A DNA stretch of 64,000 nt from Piper betle (Eukaryota; Streptophyta; Magnoliopsida; Piperales; Piperaceae), in NCBI GenBank assembly GCA_033002965.1, contig JAURVB010014610.1, forward strand, positions 310,001-374,000, written 5' to 3'. Below are positions 35,561 to 46,171 of the stretch, in pieces. The translations under genes and the position numbers were made by a program. Position 1 is the first letter of the stretch. Each line of letters begins with the position of its first letter. The notes under the pieces are model-generated. The model made no database searches. It had not been told where the DNA came from and worked only from the letters and a program-made list of their open reading frames with translations.

Positions 35561-37230
35561 AGTACCCTTTTATTATATTTTTTTGTAAAAATGATTAACA
35601 GATGACATTAAATCTATACTATTTACCTAAGTCTAATTTCGAATAAGGTGGTGTAACTAATAATAACAGTCATTGAAAGCCTTTTTGCTTCTGTGGTATT
35701 GACATAGATTTTATAAATGTCTGCTTTGTTGTCGTTTCAATTTTAATATATTGCACATTTTCTAGATTTGTAGTAGTTTAAGCTTGTAGATTAATTATAA
35801 TTATGGTCACATTATTATATATCCCCGGTTTAAGTAAGCATACATTGAGAATTAAGATTACCAGATGTTTCTCCGATCCATTTCCATTTTGATCTTTCAT
35901 GATTATCTTAAAAATGCACATATATATGTTAATTCGACTATTGGGCAACTTATTGATCTTACTGGTTGAACATATTGATAATTCATCTTTTATGCTACTC
36001 ACCAGTAATTAATTAAGTAAAAAAGTATTTTATACTTGTTTAAACTGTATTAACACTATTCAGTCCGAAAAAAGGATTAGCTATAAGTTTATGTACTAAT
36101 TAACCCTCATTTTTTTACACATCTTGAAGATGTGCAGGAGCATGATTTAAAGGGCGCTGCCTCTCTATTTAGTCTTAAAAATGGCAATCATTCTGGATGA
36201 TAACATAAGTATATTGTTTTTGTTGTATTTCGTGTAGTTCTAATACATATCTTACTTCCGGAATATTGTCAGTTTCACATTTCCCTTGGTTATAATCAAT
36301 TTAAAGTGTTGAAGTCGACAAGAATGATTTTATATATCTACCAAATTAAGAACTTGATATATGCTCGGAGAGGTGCCATTTTAAAGAACATATATTGAAT
36401 GTATAATGTGGTTCAACGACGTCTATGATCCATCATCAGATTATTTAAAACGAATGTGATTTATCATATTTTTGAAAATTTGCTTTGTAGTAAATATCTA
36501 AAATTAGTGTTTGATAAAACATTAAAAAATTTAAAAATAATAGAGGCTCTTTCATTATTTTGTATATAAAAGGTTAGGAAAAAAAGTTTACCCTAAATTT
36601 TTTTTCTTAGGTTCGTAACATCTCTTCCTCTTTTGATTTTCTTTGCCCTCATTGCCCTAGTCATCCCCTTTTCCTCCCTTCCCCATATTCTTTTGCCTCC
36701 TCTCCCGCCTCTTCTTTATTATTTTTTTATACTATCAATTAATATTATTATAATTTTTAAAATTATTAAATACATCAAATGTTATTTTATAAGTTCTGTT
36801 ATTTTAATTATTCTAACAAATAAAAAACCAAGATAAAATTTTCTATTACATCCAAATGCCCATAAAGGATATTTGAACCATTTTGTAGATTTTATTTGGT
36901 AGATAAAATCTACAAAATAAAATGTGAAAAAAATTGTTTTAAAAATGGGAAAAACTAAAAAACTGATAGCCACTTATATATTTTACAATATGTAGGATAT
37001 TTTCTAATTGAAGAACCAATATCCCGTTGCCGCCTATAAATTTTTAATAATGAAATATGTAAAATTTTAAGGCATAATTTTATTTTGTTTAACATGTATA
37101 ATAATTTCGAGTTTATTTTTCCCCAAGCAAGAATAAATTCGAGTTGAACCGATGACAAGGACCTAAACCAGAACCATCCAGCGGCCCAGCCCCACCTTTT
37201 AGACGCCAATCTTTTCCCGCCCACCCGAAC
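35561..37230. other. AT-rich intergenic DNA
   Basis: No gene recognised. A pyrimidine-rich stretch at 36600-36720 is followed by AT-rich sequence. The region near 37150-37400 becomes GC-rich as it enters the MSI4 promoter and leader. Confidence 0.4.
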
Positions 37231-37235
37231 CGGCA

Positions 37236-37250
37236 CACGTGCGGCACGTG
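37236..37250. promoter_or_regulatory. Two adjacent G-boxes upstream of MSI4/FVE
   Basis: CACGTG occurs at 37236-37241 and 37245-37250, start to start 9 bp apart, about 150 bp before the MSI4 start codon. G-boxes bind bHLH (PIF-type) and bZIP factors. Regulatory function is inferred. Confidence 0.45.
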
Positions 37251-37400
37251 CGACCCGGCTCACTCGCACCCGTCGGCCCGATTTCGCGAGCCGCTAAAAC
37301 CCCGCCGCCCCGGACCCGCCGGAGAAGGGGACATCCGCGGCCATCTTCTCGCCGGAGAAATCGCCGACGGCGGCGGCGGAGGTCGTAGTGGGGGGAAGGC

Positions 37401-40400
37401 ATGAGGGAGCGCGGGAAGGCGGGGCAGCCGTCGGTGGACGAGAGGTACACGCAGTGGAAGTCGCTGGTCCCCGTGCTCTACGACTGGTTCGCCAACCACA
37501 ACCTCGTCTGGCCCTCCCTCTCGTGCCGGTACCTCTTCTTTCCCTGTTTTTCTGATGCTAGGTTTCGTTGTTGTTGTGTTGTGGGATGAAACCCCTAATT
37601 GCTGCCAGAAAAAAAGGTTTGCTTTTTGGGGTTTTGGAGATTTTTTTGCTGTTGCTGGCGATTTCTTGCTGTGGTGGGGGGTTGGTGTTGCGAAAGATTG
37701 GTTTTTTATTTGTTTTGAGGCGTTTCAGGTGGGATTTGGGTTCCGTTTTTGGTGTTTTTGGTAAGCAGATTGGGTTTTGAGGAGCTTTTTTATGGAATGT
37801 GTGCTGTTTTGGTTGCAAAATGTGATGGGTAGTCTCTTGAACATTTTCTCTGGGACCTTTGTTGGCTTATTGTTTCATTTTTCTCGACTTTTTTTTGTTA
37901 ACTTATGTACTTTGTGGGTGAAAACTGTGGATGCAGATGGGGGCCTCAGCTAGAGCAAGCTACCTACAAAAACCGGCAGCGGCTTTACCTTTCTGAACAG
38001 GTTGAGTGTTGTTGACCATGGTGAAATTTTGTGGTTCGATCTGTGTTCTTGAAAAAATTTCTCCATTTTTGGCCTTTGTAATGGTGTAGGCACTCATTCA
38101 GATCAAAACTTTTTAGTGGCATTAGCAGTTTTGTTTGCGTTCTCTGTAACTAATTGTGCTTTTTTTGTGCTTGCAGACAGATGGTAGTGTGCCTAACACT
38201 CTCGTAATAGCGAACTGTGAAATTGTGAAACCCAGAGTGGCTGCTGCGGAACACATATCACAGGTCGGTGACTTTTTAGTTTTTATTGAACTTTTATCCC
38301 CTTTGTAGTATATTTAGTGTTGCAGATACTGTTGATCTCTGCCCTTAGTTTTATGTTCTTTTTTCTGTTAACATTGCAGTTTAATGAGGAAGCACGTTCC
38401 CCTTTTGTGAAAAAGTTCAAAACTATCATCCATCCTGGCGAGGTAAGAAGCTAGTTTTTTTTTTCAAGTTGATGCATTGTTTGTGCCCTGTTATGTGTTT
38501 GTCTTATTTTTTTACACGTAGGAAAATATTGCTTCCATGCATCACTTCTTTTTATGTTAGTATGACCTTCATGTTCAGTGGAGCAGATATTTTGCATGCC
38601 AACATTTGTGAAGCGAAAATGTAGTAGTACATCACATGCTTATTGCCCTAGTTATCGATGATTGGGTGGGTTTTACTTTGATTGCTGGGTAATGCATTAG
38701 CAGGCAGTTTTTTTCTGTGATTGTGTACCGTCTATGATTATGCAACTATAGAAAAGCTTCCCATGCTGAATGGGAAGGTCTTATAAACAATGATTACACT
38801 TGCATTTCAGGTTAACAGAATCAGGGAATTGCCTCAAAACAGCAGGATTGTCGCCACACATACAGATAGTCCGGATGTAATTATTCAGAGAAAGCAAGAT
38901 TTTTATGTAGATCATCTTTGAGTTTTGATGTTTGTTAACTTTTCATTTCAATGACTTTTATAGGTTCTCATTTGGGATGTTGAAGCACAACCAAATCGAC
39001 ATGCTGTTCTTGGAGCAGCAGACTCGCGTCCAGATTTGGTTAGTTGTCTGTTCCATATGGGAGATTTCTTTTTCTAGTCTGCCTCTTATGATGATTTTTG
39101 GACACCATTCAGAAATTTTTACATTTGTTTCAGCTATTTATTGAATTTTATTGTATTGTTTTTATTTGGTTAATTAGCTCCACCTGACCTGGTTTAGTTG
39201 GTAGAGACTATTGAGTCCTCAAAATTCTCTTTTTACAATTTTGTTTTTTTAATAATTGGTCTCGGAACCTTCTTGCCGCCTTTTGTTCTTGTATATTATT
39301 TTCATATGTCCAATTGGATACTATTTTCCAGATTTTGACTGGTCATCAAGACAATGCGGAGTTTGCTCTTTCCATGTGCCCCACTGAACCATATGTTCTT
39401 TCTGGAGGTAAAGTTCCTTATGGTTTTTTTCTCCAATTACTTAAAGAGTCTTCTGCTCTCTCCATGTTCCCGAACATTATGTGCTTTCTGGAGGCAAATT
39501 TTCTTATGTTTTTCTTTATTTAAGTTGTGTCTAAAGAATTTTCTTTAGTTGCCCTTTTTATGAAAAATCATATGGTTCAGATTGATCATAAAGTAATAAT
39601 GAAACTTGGTTAAATGGATTGACTCTTTTGGTTCCAATTGTTGGCAATGCAATCATAGGGCTGGTGAAAAGCCTTCTCAGTTTAAAATTTTGACTTATTT
39701 TTAGGTCCACAACAATTTCGACCATATGAAATTTTTGATGGCAGGAAAAGACAAACTGGTTGTGTTGTGGAGTATACATGATCACATTTCTGGTGCTACA
39801 TCTGATGCCTCTGCTTCAAAGTCCACGACAGGTGGTTCCATAATTAAACAAACAGCAAAGTCTGATAAATCTAGTGATAGCTCCAGTGTAGGGCCCTCGA
39901 GGCATATTTGAAGGCCATGAGGATACTGTTGAAGATGTAACTTTTTCTCCTTCGAGGTATACATTGCACTACCTTGATTAAAGGAAAATTTGTTTGAAAT
40001 TGGTCATGATTAGGTTCGTCTAGTTTTTTGATGTTTTCTAAGTAATTATTTTGAGGAATTGATTCTCTCTTGTGGCATGCTTCCCTGATGTGTCTAACCT
40101 TTCGTTTAAATGCCTTTTAAAGTGCACAGGTATTCTGCAGTGTGGGTGATGACTCTTGTTTGATACTTTGGGATGCCCGCACTGGAAACTCACCTTCAAT
40201 GAAGGTACTATCCCTTTAACCTGATGTAATATAAATTGTTATTGTTCTTGTCAATGATTTGGAGCTCTCATAACTTATTTTTGTAAATTGTATTCTTCAT
40301 CTGTTAGTTAAGTTGCACTACATATGTCATCTCATATTTTTCGTGAAGGCTGGCTGGCATGACAAGAACTTGTGTGTTGGTTCTTTCACACGTAGAATAT

Positions 40401-41864
40401 TATTTATGGGGAATGACAACAAAATGTCACACAGCCTCATCTCATGATTATGACAGAAAATATTAACTGGGTTGTCTCATTTATAGAGGATATGAACTTT
40501 AATAACATTTGACTATTTTGTATACTCATCGTCTCACAAGTGTTCATAAGATAGTTTGGCCTACTTTTTTCCTTTGTGGTCCCCAGGTTGAGAAAGCACA
40601 TAATGCTGACTTGCATTGTGTGGATTGGAATCCCCATGATGAAAATCTTATTTTGACTGGGTAATGCAGAAGCTTCGTTCTGAATCTTCTTTTTCACATT
40701 ACCTATATCTGTACTAAATTTAGTTCTCTGTATCAAATTTATAGATCTGCTGATTACTCGGTGCGAATGTTTGATCGTCGGAATCTCACATCTAATGGTG
40801 TTGGACATCCAGTTCACAAGTTTGAAGGCCACAATGCTGCTGTACTATGTGTGCAAGTAGGAAGTTAACACAACTTTTGTTGGCCAGACGCACTTTATTT
40901 TATAGTTTCAGCTGATTAGTTCCTTTTTATCATCCAGTGGTCTCCAGACAAAGCATCCGTATTTGGAAGTTCTGCAGAGGATGGGTTTCTTAATATCTGG
41001 GATTATGAAAAGGTACTTTGAGCCTGTTTCTGCACTTTTTTTTTTGTTAAAATTCATTGTTAATGTTTCCACACTTTCCAGTCTTATTTGTTAATTTTGT
41101 TTTTCAGATTGGTAAAAAGAAAGAAAGGTCTGGCTCTAGGATGCCAAACTCTCCTCCAGGATTGTTCTTCCAACATGCTGGTCATCGGTATGGTGCTATA
41201 TTCTTTTGTTATACTTGTGCATCTAATCTTCTTTTCATCTTTTTGAGGCTTAGTTATTTTTCGTTATTTCTAACAGTCCTCTGATATATTACTGGTTAGG
41301 CTCTACAATTTTTGTTTTCGTGTCTGTATTGGGTTCATAGCTTTTTGAAAATGTCAGGGATAAGGTTGTTGATTTCCATTGGAATGCATCCGATCCATGG
41401 ACTATTGTTAGTGTATCTGATGATTGCGAGAGCACTGGTGGTGGTGGAACTTTGCAGGCAAGTTATCCAATTGATTGATTGCTTAGTCCATCTCTATATA
41501 AGTGTTACATGACAAAGTGCTGCCTGGAAATGCTTAACCTGAATGGTTCAGTGCTCATATTAGCTAAGCTATTCATGATAAAATATAGCTGGAGTTAATA
41601 ACTATAAAAGTGATAAAATGCCAATCTCTGTTCATGCATTTGTGCCATTGTAGGATAAGAAAAAACTTCTAAAATACTCAGAGCAAAAGTTGTGTTTCTA
41701 AAAGCAGTGTTTCTGTTGTCATAGTGACTCTTTTTAAAATTTGTTGATGACTTTTTTTGTAGATATGGCGAATGAGCGACTTAATTTACCGTCCAGAGGA
41801 TGAAGTACTAGCTGAGCTTGAAAAATTCAAAGCACATATACTGACTTGCTCTCCGAAAGCGTAA
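37401..41864 (+). CDS. MSI4: MSI4/FVE-type WD40 histone-binding protein
   Basis: MSI4/FVE is a nuclear RbAp46/48-class chromatin adaptor that works with histone deacetylase and PRC2-like complexes; in Arabidopsis it represses FLC and affects cold responses. Fifteen exons: 37401-37528, 37937-38000, 38177-38263, 38380-38442, 38811-38876, 38964-39038, 39332-39407, 39745-39956, 40123-40204, 40587-40660, 40745-40856, 40938-41012, 41108-41187, 41358-41457 and 41763-41864. The N-terminal H4-binding helix reads QWKSLVPVLYDWFANHNLVW, followed by WGPQLEQATYKNRQRLYLSEQ. WD repeats include VLIWDVEAQPN, LVVLWSIHD, CLILWDARTG, VRMFDRRNL, LNIWDYEK and LQIWRMSDLIYRPEDE. An extra C in 39894-39896 shifts the frame before GIFEGHEDTVEDV; removing it gives exactly 465 codons. 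The N-terminal tail before the helix is short compared with the Arabidopsis protein. Intron 14 is GC-AG. Confidence 0.95.
39365..39540 (+). repeat. Tandem duplication of the MSI4 exon 7 / intron 7 border
   Basis: The segment 39365-39454 (end of exon 7, donor and start of intron 7) is followed by a diverged second copy from 39455. Matching landmarks are GCTCTTTCCATGT/GCTCTCTCCATGT, TTCTTTCTGGAGGTAAA/TGCTTTCTGGAGGCAAA and CTTATGGTTTTT/CTTATGTTTTT. The second copy carries GC in place of the donor GT and lacks an open exon frame. Confidence 0.75.
41458..41762 (+). other. GC-AG intron in MSI4
   Basis: Exon 14 ends TTGCAG and the intron begins GCAAGT; it ends TTGTAG before ATATGGCGAATG. The junction gives the conserved GGGGTLQIWRMSD. 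CAG|GCAAGT is the strong consensus of GC-AG introns. Confidence 0.85.
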
Positions 41865-43957
41865 ATAAATTAATGGCTGAAGTTCTGTACTGAAACTTAG
41901 GTAGATTTGGAGGTTATGATGTGAATGTCGGCAATCGTACTTGCTGGAAACACTAAATTCATTTTGTTCCAGAAGCAAGTTCAGTAGTTGGGTTTTCTCA
42001 GCCGTCGATTGGTTAGAAACGAAATGCTAGTGGCGTTGATAAACCTGTATCCATTTGTTGTAATATTATACTAGACCACTCAGGTTCTTAAAACTTTGGT
42101 GGAAAGTTAGATTTAGCTGCTGCTTGCTCTGTTTTCATGCTGTCTGATGATCATCCATGCCAGCGTGGGGTAGAACAGTTGCACAAGTACTCTATTTGTT
42201 TTTGCAAGCTAAATTTGTGGTTCTGGTGTCAAATCTGTTTGGCAAGGGGCAATGTGGTTGTATCAATCTGCCTTCATTGGCTATCGACACAATCCTTTCA
42301 ATCTACTGAAGTCTGGTGGTGTTCTGAAGTTTACGTTTTTCCCATGATTTTGAGAAATGATAGGCATACACAAACCAATGCGACGTCAAAGTTTGGAGTT
42401 TAAGATCAAATAGCTTTGGGGAATATGTTGTCGATTAATGCTTGATCTTGACTTCAGGTTTGAACGAAAGTAGGTAAGATGTCAAGCCAAGTTTGATTGA
42501 TTATATCCTATAAATTTTAATCTTACGCATGAATTTTTATTAAATAATAAGATAGATTTTAATAATTTATTTGAACGAAAATATAAATTATATTCATTTG
42601 ATTTTTGTTGTTATATATTTTTTAAAAAAACTATAAAATGGAGATTATATTCTTTAAAAATTATACTTTTTTAAAAATTATTTTATTTTAAAAGTATAAT
42701 TATTATATATTTTAAACAAATTGAGATTATCGAAATTCGAACCCATAACCCACGAATCTTTATGTATGAGATATTTTTATTGTATTCTGTAGGTTTTTCT
42801 TATATTTTGATTGATTGATTTTATTACTTTTAATCATTTACAAATATTAATTTTCTCTCTTCTTAATAAGAGTAAATAAGACTTAAAAAGAAGAATTTGC
42901 ACTGCATTAGAAGGCCTCCATCATGTAAATCTTTTTTTGGGAATTTGTAGAAAGATTTACCTGCACCTACATTGCCTTTGTTGGTTAATAAATCTATCCA
43001 AATGCACAAAGCTGAGATTAGTTCTGGAGTTGCCATCACCAATCTGCATCATTTGTCTGGGTTCTCCAAACCATTTGCGTCTTCTCTGAAACACTTCGAT
43101 TTCATAAAAGAACAAACGCGGTAGCTCTAGACCAAAAAAAAAAAGATTTTCACTGTGGCTTTATATTGACGTTGTTAAATGCACAAATATTGTGCATTAA
43201 TCTTTCCCAAGGCAGACAACATAATGTTTTTCGCAAGACACTTTGGCTTTATCTATTCTACCTCTCTCTGTGTAATTTTTTTTTTAAAAGAAAGTTTCTT
43301 CACTTCTTGTTTAGATATGCAAGTAAATAGTGACACTTACCAACTATATGTTTGCAATGTTTGGATTGGAAAATTTGTTCATCCCATCAAAACCTTCCCC
43401 TTAGTTCATAGTTGGCCACTCTAGACTTACCCAGTGGATGAGTTTAACGAGTAAATACGTCTTTAACAATTGCTGCCAAGAATATGCATATATATAACTA
43501 GCTGAAGTCTGGGCTATGATCATAAGTCATGATACATGATACCAAAAGAACAGACAAGAAAGCTCAACAGGCAACGAGGGCAATGGATGAAGAAAATAAG
43601 GAAAATAAAGGCGGCTGCTAAATTTGTAGAGCATTGTTTAAGCAAAAATCAAAGTATTGATTCTCACATGAGGCCGACAAACTATCAAGTATCTTCAAAT
43701 GAGAAAAGCTTTGGTCTTTTAGAGCTGTCTCTGCACATGAATTTCATAAATCGACTCAAAGGAACAACATATTGGATAACATGAATACAATTAACCCATC
43801 ACCATGCAACTTCAACTGATTGAATTTTATTCCACATCTAGATGGAAAATAGAACCAAGAAAGTTACAAATTATTATTACCAACAAGGTAAAATACCAAA
43901 ATTCATTAATCAAGTCATCAATGGTTTTTTTAAAGCCCATTCCTTTTAATTTCCTCT
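41865..43957. other. MSI4 3' flank and intergenic DNA
   Basis: The first few hundred bases are probably 3' UTR. A very AT-rich part at 42500-42900 follows. Small frames at 43179-43784 have no recognisable domain. Confidence 0.4.
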
Positions 43958-44559
43958 CACTAGTAGAAAATAGGTCATTTGTCACCGAAAACTTGTCATT
44001 AAAATTTTTGATGATAAATTTGCCATTTAACTTGTCACTAAAATTTGGTGACAAAAATATTTATTGCATAAAAGCCATTAAAATATTAGTGTTGTCCTTT
44101 TTATAAATTTGCTAATGAATTGTCACCGAATATTTTAATGACCAACTAAATTATCATCAAATTGACACAATTTTTAGGTGTAAAAAATTTATAACACCAA
44201 AATTTACCACCGCTTGGTCCGCCCACCCATCGCCACTAATGCCCTTCTTGGTTGCGCGCATATGGACTTGTTAGCATCCACACGGGCACAACACTCGTTG
44301 GCGGGCAATTTTTTTGAAAATTTGACACCTAATTATCTTTTAAAATTGCAGTGTCAAAATTATCTTTCCACAGCAATTATGTAACAGTTTGGTGATAACT
44401 TATTACCGAAATTTTTCAAAAAAATATTCGGTGATAATATATTACTGTTCTGCCACCGATTTAATTAGTCGCTGATGCATTTGTCACAAAACTCCGTGAC
44501 AATGGCCTTTTTGTCACGAAAATTAGGTTCGGTGACGAATTAACGTTTTTTTCACAGGG
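43958..44559. mobile_element. CACTA-like nonautonomous element
   Basis: Starts CACTAGTAGAAAATAGG and continues with TTGTCACCGAAAACTTGTCA; the right end is the approximate reverse complement (TTCGGTGACGAATTAACG, TTTTTTTCACAGGG). Internal sub-terminal copies of TTGTCACCGAA-type motifs occur on both sides (near 44120 and 44390-44530), as in CACTA elements. Possible 3-bp flank TCT/TCC. No transposase frame. The right terminal bases are diverged, so the exact right end is uncertain. Confidence 0.55.
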
Positions 44560-45416
44560 TCCGGTGTTTGTTTTCCACGAGATTTAATCCAAGGTGAAAT
44601 ATTAGATCCGGCAAAGACCGGAACACAGGATAGGAGGTCACGTCCAAGATGTGACGTCCACAAACTCAAAAATCCAATACCATCTTCCAAGTTGTGGCCC
44701 GCACATTCATTCGAGAGGCAACATTTCCATGTTGTACCATACTACTATCAATAATCATCAAGTTTCCACAATCTCCCATCCCAGTAGCCCTCCATTCCAT
44801 GCCCAATGTGCCCACCATGTTCATACATAGCAATTGCAGCCTGATCCATCCTCACCATAAACTAATGGATTGTAATGGTGTCTACATTCCAAATGCTGGC
44901 ATATTCAATGATGCACACAGAAAGAAGAAGAGCGAGCCAGCCGTCTCCACACATCTCGTTCACTTGTCGCAAACTAAACCAATCAACTTCGTCTCCATCC
45001 AGATGTTTCTCAATCCAATCATAACAATGCTCAAAAACTCTAAATACCAAACAAATCTGCTCATGATCATGTCTCCTTTGCTCCACCAAACTCTCCCCTG
45101 TTGCATATCGGAAAGGTATGGGTGACATTTAACTAAGATCCTTATAATTACAAATAACACAAACCTCATCCAATGTAACAATTTTGATAATCAAATTAAC
45201 AATGTCCATCACACCAAAATAATACAATACTTTTACCAACAAAAAAAAACAAGGTTATAGAAACAAAGCACACAACAACATATAAGATCAAACAAAAAAA
45301 AGTTTGCAAGATAATCATCAATCTTATATATGGTAATCAAGTTCTCTAAAGTATATATCTATATGTATATAAACAAATTGGCTGTTTAGACAAACCAAAG
45401 ATTATGATAGTATTAA
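44560..45416. other. Intergenic DNA with an unassigned minus-strand frame
   Basis: A minus-strand frame at 44862-45128 (88 aa) translates to soluble-looking sequence without a known motif, and a longer plus-strand frame overlaps it. Neither is supported as a gene. Confidence 0.3.
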
Positions 45417-46171
45417 TCAGAGCTGCCATTTCCAGAGCTTGATCCGAAGCTTGACCTTGCACTTGGCCCCGTCGCCGGCGACGGTGACCGCCTTGGACTT
45501 GGCCTTGCCGGCGGGGACGGGGGCGGAGATGCCGTCGCAGGTGACCTTGATCCCCACCTTCTCCGTCTTCACCCCGCCCATCTTCACCCTCACCTTCGTC
45601 TCCAACCGGACGGTGAGCAGCACCTCGCCCTTCCTCAGATCCGATCGGAGCGCCGCCGCGGGGCCGGCGTCGACGGCTCGGGCGCCGCCGCTGCCGATCG
45701 CCGCGCGGAGCGCGGTGGCGTTCTTCGCCCCGTGGGCGAAGGCCGGGAATGAGCCGTCGGCGACGTCGGCGCCGTCGGAGGAGACGGTGACGGCGGTGGG
45801 GTCGTACAGAAACTCTATCTTTTTGTTCGGGTTGCGGGCGATGACGGCCAGATCGATTAAAGCCGTCACCTTCCCGGTGCCGGTGAGGTTGAAAGCCGAG
45901 AGCTGTAGGGAGGAGACGGAGAAGGAGGGTCGCTCGGGGCGGTAGAGGAGGTAGACGATGGCCGCGGCGACAGCAACCAGGAGGAGGAGGGCGAGGGTGA
46001 GCCAGCAGCAGCACCGGCAGCAGCCGCGGCGGCGGTGGCGGGGGGCATCGGGGTGGGGCGGTAGGCGGGGCGGGCGGCTTTGTAGAGCTGGCCCTTGGTG
46101 GCGGGAAAGGTGGGGGCGTTGGCGCCGTTGAGGGGCTGGGGTTTTCCGGCGGGGAAGACCCGATCCGCCAT
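45417..46171 (-). CDS. LEA-2 / NDR1-HIN1-like (NHL) membrane protein
   Basis: NHL proteins are plasma-membrane proteins with a short cytosolic N-terminus, one transmembrane helix and an extracellular LEA-2 beta-sandwich; several act in defence. Single exon. The N-terminal tail MADRVFPAGKPQPLNG and QLYKAARPAYRPTPMPP is followed by RRGCCRCCCWLTLALLLLLV, a cysteine-rich stretch plus membrane helix, then VYLLYRPERPSFSVSSLQL and the LEA-2 core (LDLAVIARNPNKKIEFLYD-type, AVTVSSDG, RVKMGGVKTEKVGIKVTC). The frame breaks once, at the run of six G (six C on the coding strand) at 46040-46045; one more base gives exactly 252 codons. NPNKKI is the NPN motif of the family. Very GC-rich, as are the other intronless genes here. 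Confidence 0.88.

Noticed and set aside
42725..42760. TTCGAACCC-type motif resembling a tRNA T-loop
   Set aside because: No cloverleaf can be built around it.
44694..45128. Overlapping frames of 143 codons (plus) and 88 codons (minus)
   Set aside because: No recognisable domain, no splice context, and each is explained by chance as well as by coding.
45439..45945. 168-codon plus-strand open frame
   Set aside because: It is the antisense shadow of the GC-rich LEA-2/NHL gene; no family motif on this strand.
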